Assembly: GCA_000695325.1 (NCBI GenBank)
Contig: AVPN01000063.1
Span: 36,633 to 61,438 of the forward strand
Direction: 5' to 3'
Source: Pleurobrachia bachei
Lineage: Eukaryota > Ctenophora > Tentaculata > Cydippida > Pleurobrachiidae
DNA length: 24,806 nucleotides
The translations under genes were made by a program, and so were the position numbers. The notes beneath the pieces were generated by a model, which saw only the letters and a program-made list of their open reading frames with translations, searched no databases and was not told the origin of the DNA. Of the stretch, positions 1-9,500 are shown in pieces; positions within the stretch are counted from its first letter, which is position 1; the number at the start of each line of letters is the position of its first letter.

Positions 1-732
1 TTTGTCCTCGTCCTTACAAACTACCGTTCCTTAGCTGTATCTCAATTTCAAATCTATCCTTTGGAAACTAGATCTCTCCAGATCCCCGTCCCTCCGGCAC
101 CACATGTTCATACCCAAACACCAAACAGAATACTAAAAAAGAAAGATATTGGTAGATATATGTACTAGATATAGAGAGAGGGTCAGGTTGGATACATTGT
201 TGAATCTGTGCCGTGAGAGAGGAGTGAGGACTCACAATCACTGAATGTTGCGGTTATTCACCTTGTTCAGACACACCCCTCACAGAGCACACCTACCAGT
301 CTCACTTCTGTGAGGGGTGGGGTGGTAAATCAATAACGGTCCTTGCTCTTGATCTATACCGAAACCTCACAGAGAAATAAAGCTCGAGCCACACAAGACC
401 ACTCTCCTTCACTGGCAGCTTCTCTTCGGCTGTTGGAAAGTGATGTCAATCAGTGTTGGGGCCGGGGTTAGTGAATTTTCAAACAAAAAACTCCCCTGCA
501 GTGGGATCATGATCTACGCACGTCAATGTACACTGGCTTTATACACAGTTTATACTATAAAGTTTATACACAGTTTATCTCAACAGCTACCTCAATACTC
601 CTAATGTGTATCTCGCTTCACGTACAAACTATTACCCCTTGGTTTTGTACACCTCCTTTTAACCCCTCCTTGATGCTATAGACCGTTTTCTAACCCCCCT
701 CTTTCTAGTTTTCGACCCCCTTCCCTATCTGT
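1..732. other. Non-coding stretch left of the RUFY-like terminal exon
   Basis: I see no convincing exon on either strand. The most likely reading is intron of the + strand FYVE-domain gene whose last exon starts at 988, because that exon begins in the middle of a FYVE finger and needs an upstream exon that I cannot find here. The stretch holds an inverted repeat (275-318) and a short AT-rich direct repeat around 540-590 (TTTATACACAG twice), and leads into the 32-bp minisatellite. Confidence 0.5.
275..318. repeat. 12-bp perfect inverted repeat
   Basis: ACCCCTCACAGA at 275-286 is the exact reverse complement of TCTGTGAGGGGT at 307-318, with a 20-nt spacer. It could form a hairpin in RNA from either strand. 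No gene is attached and its function is unknown. Confidence 0.6.
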
Positions 733-984
733 TTAGTTTTCTAACCCTCTATCTCCCTAGTTCTATAGTTTTCTAACCCTCTATCTCCCTAGTTCTATAG
801 TTTTCTAACCCTCTATCTCCCTAGTTCTATAGTTTTCTAACCCTCTATCTCCCTAGTTCTATAGTTTTCTAACCCTCTATCTCCCTAGTTCTATAGTTTT
901 CTAACCCTCTATCTCCCTAGTTCTATAGTTTTCTAACCCTCTATCTCCCTAGTGTTCTAGTTTTCTAACCCTCTATCTCCCCCT
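733..984 (+). repeat. 32-bp minisatellite that mimics a 3' splice site, about 8 copies
   Basis: CTAACCCTCTATCTCCCTAG recurs with its first base at 741, 773, 805, 837, 869, 901, 933 and 965, an exact 32-bp period. The last unit is modified and ends in CCCCTCAG directly before the exon at 988. Each unit carries, in the + strand order of a 3' splice site, a TCTAAC branch-point-like motif, a pyrimidine tract and a terminal TAG. The array therefore looks like tandem copies of the real acceptor region of the downstream exon. Confidence 0.85.
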
Positions 985-987
985 CAG

Positions 988-1119
988 ATATTCTGTCAAA
1001 GCTGCACAGCCAACACAGCCAGCCTGTCCTTTACCAAAACACGGCGTCCAGTCCGGGTGTGTGATCGATGTCACTCGTTCCTCAGCCAAGCTGCACCAAG
1101 TAGCTCCCGGGCTACCTGA
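988..1119 (+). CDS. Terminal exon of a FYVE-domain protein, RUFY-like (partial)
   Basis: This is the last exon of a gene entering from the left. After the acceptor at 986-987, phase 0 gives 43 residues and a TGA at 1117-1119. It reads IFCQSC, then RRPVRVCDRC, then HSFLSQ and a Ser-rich tail: the C-terminal half of a FYVE zinc finger with the last two Cys pairs and the RVC motif. FYVE fingers bind phosphatidylinositol-3-phosphate on endosomes. Proteins of the RUFY family end shortly after the FYVE finger with a similar VRVCDSCH motif and a short Ser-rich tail, so RUFY is my best guess; other FYVE proteins are possible. The first half of the finger (RHHCR) is not in the window. An AATAAA follows 47 bp after the stop. 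Confidence 0.8.
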   Translation: MFCQSCTANTASLSFTKTRRPVRVCDRCHSFLSQAAPSSSRAT

Positions 1120-1166
1120 ACTACAAAAATATATCAGCTGGGATGAGAGATCCCTAATTTAACCGA

Positions 1167-1172
1167 AATAAA
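1167..1172 (+). terminator. Polyadenylation signal AATAAA for the RUFY-like gene
   Basis: A canonical AATAAA lies 47 bp downstream of the TGA at 1117-1119 on the same strand, a normal distance for a short 3' UTR. Confidence 0.6.
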
Positions 1173-2858
1173 GAGTCATCATATACATTAGATGACCAGA
1201 TAAGGGCCTACATGGAAAAACTTATATGAGTTGTCGACAAGATTCGAAATATGTCTATGACAGTCTCTCTCGGAGAGAGAGAGGTAGAAAGAGAGACAGA
1301 CAGGAAGAGATGAGATTGTGTGCGAGAGAGACGAAGAAAGAGTGCTATATCACAATTTGTGTGACACACAATCAAGAGAGTGCATGTGATTGTATTAAAA
1401 CCACCAAGTTATTTTATGGACGTGTCTCCATCCTCTCTCTCTATCTTTCTATCATTGTTTTTCAATATGATCTTCACCAAACAGTTTCTATTTATAATAC
1501 CCAACCATGCCTAACATGTGTTATTTTCTATTCGCCTCATATCATTGCTTAAATCCAATATTAATTGTTTGGAACTCCTAACTTGTGTGTGTGTACATTA
1601 AACAACATTCTGGCTCGTGCTGTAAAAAAATTCGTTTTATTTTCTCTCTCCACGCCCATCATGAATTACGATTCACTTCGGTCACTGTGGTTGACTTCAT
1701 ATCACATGATATACCGTGATATTGTGGTGTGCTGCAGCAGCTCAAGATAGGACGTTGTGAGTGGAAGGCGCAATGTCTCGAGGCTGATGAAAGTGTGCGC
1801 GGCAAATTGTCAGTAGGTATTGTTCGGACGCGCGCATTTGTTGACCAAAACTCTCCATGGATTCTTGGTGAGTGTCAACATCAATGATGTCATCATATGA
1901 ACAAATGGATCCCGTGTTCATGTGTGATAAGTCTGTCCATTCGCCGCTCGCGTTAGCTCGCACCGGGCCTTCGGGCCGGTGCGAGAGCTGGCAGACGTGG
2001 AACATGTCAAGTGTGATCAGACGAAACAGCTAATTTCCACCAGTTCTGTGTCAACTGGATTGTCAAGACCAGTTTTCATCGTGGATATGTAGGGATAGCA
2101 GCAGCAAACAGCTTCGGAAACCCGAATTTGCTACCAGTTCATGGATTTCTGATAGTGATTGGTTACGGCACATCTTTTCCACAATCTGATGTTGTTATAC
2201 TTATATCTGAACATGACAGTCTCAAATTGTGGTTGCACAAAATTGGACTTGTCCCAAGATTGACGATGTGCAATAACCCGCGCGGCTCAATGCTGACACA
2301 ATACACTCTCATCACATGCGCGTTGTTTGGGATCCGCGTTCTTTGTCCCCAAACCCAGATCACCTATCCCGATTTAGAATCAAGGGGTCACACACATGTG
2401 GTATCTATTTCTGATGGCAACGATAGTCAATTTTATAGGTTTCGTGAAATAGATAATATGCATACATAAACACAGCTGAAAAAAGTAGAGGATACTATCT
2501 CTATTGTTCTTTTTCTCTCTCGTGGACATGGGAATTGTACCCTCAACTGAACAAAGTGGTGAGATAGTTTTAAAAGCAAAGAGTGACATATTGTGGCCTT
2601 TGTTACACGTTGAGCCGCTGAGTCTGCGTGCTACTGGGGATGTTCTGAGAGTCCAGAACCACGGAATCGTTGGCCCCTTTAGGTTTATATCCAATCAATA
2701 CAAGAATGTCAATCTGTGGGAGAGGGGTAGTGTTACGGCATAGCTAAAACAGTTCAAAGTTTGTATAGGTTCTCAACACTTCAATATAAAATTGACACAC
2801 TACATGACTGTAACGGTTTAGAGAGGGTTGTCTTTTGTGAGACAAACATTATATAAAA
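1173..2858. other. Gene-free region between convergent genes
   Basis: The RUFY-like gene (+) and the BTBD17-like gene (-) point at each other across this interval. Open frames of 61-113 codons occur on both strands, but none shows a recognisable domain or a supported splice context. The visible structure is GA-rich sequence at 1260-1345 and a stable UUCG hairpin at 1955-1983. Confidence 0.6.
1955..1983. other. GC-rich hairpin with a UUCG tetraloop (+ strand RNA)
   Basis: CTCGCACC, one bulged G, GGCC, then TTCG, then GGCC and GGTGCGAG: a 12-bp stem with a single bulge, closed by C(UUCG)G if read as + strand RNA. That is one of the most stable small RNA hairpins. It lies in otherwise unassigned sequence, and I cannot link it to a transcript. 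Confidence 0.6.
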
Positions 2859-4964
2859 CTAACTAGCTATATCACACATGTCACGCACCTCATCATTTTG
2901 TATGTAACTCTGACTATTACTCTCATCTTTCAAAAGATCCGGCTCCCCATATCCAATCTGGGTGTTAGGCTGATACACATAACTATCTCTGAGTGAGTGC
3001 CCCGTTGGTTGACCATCTGAATCACGGCCAAACACCACAAATACACAATCTATCTCCCGTTGGTCGGATTCTGTGTTTTTGACAGGCATTAGGAACAGTC
3101 CGAATTTTCTAGTTTCTTCTTCGTTAACACCCGTGTGTGGTGTTAAGTCTGCATCACCCTGTGGAGACGTGGAATTAGACGGATACATAGATCGAGGGAA
3201 TATAATAATTAGAAACGTGTGTTCTCTCCTGTCCGAGAGGCACGAGAGAGTCCGAACAAATCAAACAAGAAAAGTGGATGTAAGGGACAAAGTGGCACTA
3301 GATATTTAACCCCTCCCCAAACCACTGAACAAGAACTAATCACCCCACCCCTTCGACCCTCCCTCCTTCACCTAACCACTAAACAAGAACAAATCACCCC
3401 TCCCAATCCCTCATTACCTTAGGTTCCACCCACAGGCTCCAACTCCACCGGGGTAGCTCCGGAATACTGCCATCGGGTCGGGGAGGTATCTGGGGAACAG
3501 GCTGGTTCCCTATACAGGTCATTGTCTGGAATGTCTCAGTTACAAGCCGCCTGGAAAGAGAAGATAGAAGGGGACTGAAACGGTCATGTTACAATCGGCA
3601 ATAACTTGATTATTTGTTGAAGGGGGGGGGAGGATACTCAATAAATTATGGTGTACTAAAAACCCATTGTCTACCTCCAAGCCTTTTCACAATAATTACT
3701 GGACAAGAAATGTAATTTCACTGTTTCAGTAGTCGGCCAACTCACGTTAGAATTTTGAGTTTACTATAACTCCTCACACAGTACGCATACCGGCCCAGCT
3801 CCACAAAGTTGTATTGTCTTGGTCTGCATCGGATGTTATTTGCGAAGTATTTCTCACGCTGCTCGTCTGGGAGGAGCTTGACACACTACATGACTGTAAC
3901 GGTTTAGAGAGGGTTGTCTTTTGTGAGACAAACATTATATAAAACTAACTAGCTATATCACACATGTCACGCACCTCATCATTTTGTATATAACTCTGAC
4001 TGTTACTCTCATCTTTCAAAAGATCCGGCTCCCCATATCCTATCTGGGTGTTAGGCTGATACACATAGCTGTCTCTGAGCGAGTGCCCCGTTGGTTGACC
4101 ATCTGAATCACGGCCAAACACCACAAATACACAATCTATCTCCCGTTGGTCGGATTCTGTGTTTTTAACAGGCATTAGGAACAGTCCGAATTTTCTAGTT
4201 TCTTCTTCGTTAACACCCGTGTGTGGTGTTAAGTCTGCATCACCCTGTGGAGACGTGGAATTAGACGGATACATAGATCGAGGGAATATAATAATTAGAA
4301 ACGTGTGTTCTCTCCTGTCCGAGAGGCACGAGAGAGTCCGAACAAATCAAACAAGAAAAGTGGATGTAAGGGACAAAGTGGCACTAGATATTTAACCCCT
4401 CCCCAAACCACTGAACAAGAACTAATCACCCCACCCCTTCGACCCTCCCTCCTTCACCTAACCACTAAACAAGAACAAATCACCCCTCCCAATCCCTCAT
4501 TACCTTAGGTTCCACCCACAGGCTCCAACTCCACCGGGGTAGCTCCGGAATACTGCCATCGGGTCGGGGAGGTATCTGGGGAACAGGCTGGTTCCCTATA
4601 CAGGTCATTGTCTGGAATGTCTCAGTTACAAGCCGCCTGGAAAGAGAAGATAGAAGGGGACTGAAACGGTCATGTTACAATCGGCAATAACTTGATTATT
4701 TGTTGAAGGGGGGGGGAGGATACTCAATAAATTATGGTGTACTAAAAACCCATTGTCTACCTCCAAGCCTTTTCACAATAATTACTGGACAAGAAATGTA
4801 ATTTCACTGTTTCAGTAGTCGGCCAACTCACGTTAGAATTTTGAGTTTACTATAACTCCTCACACAGTACGCATACCGGCCCAGCTCCACAAAGTTGTAT
4901 TGTCTTGGTCTGCATCGGATGTTATTTGCGAAGTATTTCTCACGCTGCTCGTCTGGGAGGAGCT
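2793..4964 (-). repeat. 1086-bp direct tandem duplication of the 3' end of the BTBD17-like gene
   Basis: Copy 1 is 2793-3878 and copy 2 is 3879-4964, with a constant offset of 1086 and no indel. Each carries the terminal exon, the preceding 133-nt exon and part of the 116-nt exon before that. By eye the copies differ at seven positions only (copy-1 coordinates 2904, 2916, 2955, 2982, 2985, 2994, 3081), all inside the terminal exon. The junction at 3878/3879 cuts the 116-nt exon, so the distal copy lacks that exon's acceptor and first bases. Confidence 0.95.
2859..3878 (-). pseudogene. Distal duplicate of the last BTBD17-like exons, 5' truncated
   Basis: Minus strand: 3878-3791 is the 116-nt exon without its first 28 nt and without an acceptor. 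3550-3418 is a complete 133-nt exon with acceptor and GTAATG donor. 3158-2859 is a complete terminal exon of 99 codons plus TAG. The last two could still work as alternative 3' exons, because an upstream donor could join the intact acceptor at 3551-3552 in phase. The encoded terminal exon is identical in protein to the proximal copy at 4244-3945. Confidence 0.7.
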
Positions 4965-5463
4965 GGTACTTGTATGCTTCTGTCAGCAGGTACTGGGAAA
5001 TGGTGTTTGGGAGGTTGAGCAGCTACTGAGCAACAACTATGACGTGGGGTGTTAGAGAGCAGGTACTGGGAAAGGGGGTTAGGATGGTGAGCAGTGAGCA
5101 GCTGCTAATAGCAGTACCGAGCAACTATTGAGCAGCTATGAAGTGTGTTGTCATACTACATGACTGTAACGTCGTGCACTCAACTCGGTTTGGAGAGGGG
5201 TAGTGGAAGGAAGGTATGATCTAAATTCTGTGTGTTACAATGTTGGTTAGAGATTCTGAAAATTACCTGAATTTCGGGGCATCTTTGGAAGATGATGTTA
5301 GGTTCTACAAGGTGGGTCAACAGCTCGTAACAAATCAGAGGAAACCTTAGTAGGTGGAATATCTGTGGAACGAGGGTTTCTCTTTTTGGATCTGCACTGA
5401 CCCACCTGAGGACTGCACTGAACAGCTCTATCTCGTTCCAAATCTGGGAGGGATACAGAGATA

Positions 5464-5562
<99 letters not shown>

Positions 5563-6384
5563 TATAACTCCTCACACAGTACGCATACCGGCCCAGCTCC
5601 ACAAAGTTGTATTGTCTTGGTCTGCATCGGATGTTATTTGCGAAGTATTTCTCACGCTGCTCGTCTGGGAGGAGCTGGTACTTGTATGCTTCTGTCAGCA
5701 AGTACTGGGAAAAGGGGTTAGGATGGTGAGCAGCTACTGAGCAACTACTATGACGTGGGGTGTTAGAGAGCAGGTACTGGGAAATGGTGTTTGGGAGGTT
5801 GAGCAGCTACTGAGCAACAACTATGACGTGGGGTGTTAGAGAGCAGGTACTGGGAAATGGTGTTTGGGAGGTTGAGCAGCTACTGAGCAACAACTATGAC
5901 GTGGGGTGTTAGAGAGCAGGTACTGGGAAATGGTGTTTGGGAGGTTGAGCAGCTACTGAGCAACAACTATGACGTGGGGTGTTAGAGAGCAGGTACTGGG
6001 AAAGGGGGTTAGGATGGTGAGCAGTGAGCAGCTGCTAATAGCAGTACCGAGCAACTATTGAGCAGCTATGAAGTGTGTTGTCATACTACATGACTGGTAA
6101 CGTCGTGCACTCAACTCGGTTTGGAGAGGGGTAGTGGAAGGAAGGTATGATCTAAACAATGTGTCGGTTAGAGTTTCTTTAAATTACCTGAATCTCCGGG
6201 CATCTTTGGAAAATAATATTAGGTTCTACAAGGTGGGTCAACAGCTCGTAACAAATGAGAGGAAACCTTAGTAGGTGGAAAATCTGTGGAACGAGAGTTT
6301 CTCTTTTTGGATCTGCACTGACCCACCTGAGGACTGCACTGAACAGCTCTATCTCGTTCCAAATCTGGGAGGGATACAGAGATA

Positions 6385-6434
<50 letters not shown>

Positions 6435-6475
6435 GATAGAGAGATAGAGAGATAGAGAGATAGAGAGATAGAGAG

Positions 6476-6516
<41 letters not shown>

Positions 6517-9500
6517 GGAGAAAGAGAGAGATCCGTTACCTGTAGATCATCTCGTTGTACAATCAGTATCAGGATGTTTTGATCGAGATCCGCCCAACCC
6601 GGAGTATACATGACCTCCTCCGCATTTTCTGCAACGTACTTCAAACACCTTGGCGGGGAGGGGTTCAGGGGGGTTATTATACAGCTGAAACATTTTGGCC
6701 CTTGGGGGAGGGGATTTACGGACTCATTCTACAGCTGCAAAACTGAAGATTGTTAAATCTCACACCCTCTAAATGGATTCACATTTCACATTGATCTACC
6801 AAACCCCCCCAGAGCTCGATAAATAAAAAGCGGTGTGAGCTGCACAAGTCTGAGGTAGTTAAATTCTCACCTGTCTGCAAGGTCGGTCATATCAAACTTG
6901 TGTGCGAAGGAGATAACATCTAGCACCGTACTGGCTGATAGGTGTCTCCTGAAGAACACGCTACACAACTCCTGGGAGGGGGGTGATAGTTGTTAGTGGA
7001 GGGAGATATTATAGAATATAGAGTGCTGGATAGTAGGGGAGGGGATATGACATCTAGTACTGTACTGGCTGATAGGTGTCTCCTGAAGAACACACTACAC
7101 AACTCCTGGTAGTAGGGGGGGTAGTTTTAGTCCTGGGTAGTAGAGGGAGGGTTATTTGGTAGATCTTCGGACAAGAGTGAAGAGTTAGATATATCTAACT
7201 CTTTAAATATATAACCGCTGAATTGCGATTGTTCAGTGTTCACAGATTCAGGCGACTGATCGATTCCAGATATCCTTACTCAGCCGACAGTTTCATGAAT
7301 TTTCCCACCATCAAAAATAACTGGTGGGCTATGGCTGCTATATTTGTCAATGAATAGCATCTCACGAATTATATTGGAATTCTGATATAATATTACTACT
7401 ATCGTAAAAGGAGTACCCTTTTGGTCCTCTTGGTTTAATTCCAGCTGCTGATATAATGTGTAATTTCTCGATCCTACTAACTGTTGATTTTATTCCCCAC
7501 TAGTACAGCTACCTCAACAACATGAATCTCCGGTGGTTTTCGGTGATTTTCTTTGCAACCACCTCCCTCTTCGGCCTATCCGGTAACACGCTTGTTATCT
7601 ACTCCTCGGTACGATACAACGCAATCAACTTGGACGAAGTCTCCGTTATGTTTGTCCGGAATTTGGCAGTAGCAGATTTAACATTCACATTGGTCGGTAT
7701 TCTGCCCAACTTTATCTCTTCCATGACGAACTCGAACCCTTTTGGGATGGCATTCTGCAAGGCTTTCTATATGGCTCGACATGCCACTGGCGCGATAAGC
7801 CTGTGGACCATCACCTCGATCACCGTCCACAGGGTGTTGGTGGTACAAGCACCACTAAGAGAGATGATCACACCACGAAAAGCATGGGTGTTATTGATCG
7901 CTTATTGGCTGCTAATGGTGAGTTTAGTGACTTCAATAGAGTTTGTTGAGGTTTCCGATGGGACGGAGTACTATTTTGATGACACTGCGTGGGACTGTAG
8001 GGTAAGGTTTTGGCACTCCACAGCACCATCACTGGCAGTAAAGTACAAGTTTTATCTGATTTTAGCAATGTTCCTGATCCTGATTCCTCTCATCACGATC
8101 TTTACTTGCAACTCATTCCTCCTCATAGTGGCAACCCGGAAACGTCTGACACCCGGTTTTAATTTCAAAGCCTTGACCACGGTTGTGACCCTTACAACTG
8201 TCTTCCTTGTAAGTTGGTCTGGCTACCTTTTCTTTACCGTTCGGAGTGAGATTACTAAAACAGATGAATCGGGGCCGTATAACGCGTTATTGGAGACTGG
8301 TTTGGTTTGTGTGGGTGTCGTTGTTAATCCTGTATTGTACACGCTTACTAACAGACGGTTTTACCTTTATGTAAAGTCGCTAATAACGGTGCGATGGTGG
8401 GGTGGTAGCTGGAGAGATCAGTCGAGGCCTTTACTGAACTAATAACTGAACTAAGAACAGGACATGAAATTGTAAAATGCAATCACTTGCAGTGTGCACT
8501 GAATGTTTCAAATCTAAGAACCCCCTTCTTATTGGAACGATGAGGCTCGAAGCGAGCTATAAACAAAAACCCTCTTTTGCTAATTTACCTGTAGACTTGT
8601 AATTGCATATTTATCAGCGAGTAGAAACAGAGGTTTGACAGTGTTGGAGTTCAGAATCACTCGACCACTGTAGATGAACTGGAGAAAGGAACCAAAGGTG
8701 TCCGCACACTCTGGCAGTTCCTGGGTGTGTTTGTTTTTTGATAAATTGATTAATTTAAGAGTTCAATTAACTTCAAGTTTTGTTATAACTAATTGCCAAG
8801 TTAGTTAAAATAAAATAAAAGAGTTTGAACAAAACCAATACTTAATGTAATCATGTTAATTGGATAATTAAATTACCGTTAGAATTACTGTTGATTCCTT
8901 GCTCTCCTCCCAGTTATTGGCGTCATCAAGCATCTGTCTGAACACGGGACTAACACAGGACAGCAGGAACTTGTGCGTCGGGTAACTGAAAGAGTAGAAA
9001 CTAAGAGAGAGATTTGTAGGCAATACAAAATCGTCGGGTTACTGATTTGAGATTAGAGTATTTTTGAGATACAGGGAAATACGCTAAAATATGGGGCAAG
9101 TTATTGACAGTGAAACCTTTTGTCTCCAACTTTAAGTGTAACATCACTAAGTTTGGCGTTGTTATAAAAGTTGGCTACTCCGTCTAACAGTTGTCTGTCC
9201 TTCACACAGTACACCTGTCCCTCTTCCTCTCCTGGCCTGTCCCCCTGTGATCCTCGCTCACCCGAGTTGCCTGGAATAAGACATCAATTAGCATGATGAT
9301 TAGGGAGCTATTGCCTGGAATAAAGGGTAGAATAGAATGAAATAAAGGGTAGAAATCAATGAGGGATCTATTTTGATAACGAAAAAGGGTAGAATAGCGT
9401 GGAATAAAGGGTAGAATAGAATGAAATAAAGGGTAGAAATCAATGAGGGATCTATTTTGATAACGAAAAAGGGTAGAATAGCGTGGAATAAAGGGTAGAA

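Larger units (their letters stand above)
4851..6539 (-). repeat. Tandem duplication of a two-exon BACK cassette
   Basis: Copy b (4851-5560) and copy a (5561-6539) each hold, on the minus strand, a (CT)n intron, the 177-nt exon (5443-5267; 6364-6188), a minisatellite-bearing intron and the 116-nt exon (4992-4877; 5704-5589). The junction lies inside the GA/CT tract at 5560. The two 177-nt exons differ at 8 bases, all synonymous; the two 116-nt exons differ at one base (Leu TTG versus CTG). The introns between them have diverged in length and sequence, so this duplication is older than the 1086-bp one. Confidence 0.85.

Noticed and set aside
1742-2005. 87-codon minus-strand open frame across the UUCG hairpin
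   Set aside because: No family resemblance; part of the translation comes from the hairpin sequence.
2128-2469. 113-codon open frame on the + strand
   Set aside because: No recognisable domain, no splice context, and an overlapping open frame on the other strand; likely chance.
3418-3550. Alternative internal acceptors for the 133-nt exon (phase 0, for example at 3526)
   Set aside because: They have weak pyrimidine tracts and would drop the TFQT segment that resembles BTBD17. The acceptor at 3551-3552 joined to the GTATGC donor is in frame.
5180-5701. 173-codon frame mixing BACK sequence with a Ser-Leu run
   Set aside because: The Ser-Leu run is translated (CT)n intron. The real coding parts are the exons at 5704-5589 and 5443-5267.
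6219-6644. 141-codon frame with Ser-Leu repeats
   Set aside because: It reads through a (CT)n intron and then continues in the wrong frame of the next exon; only 6648-6540 is exon in that frame.
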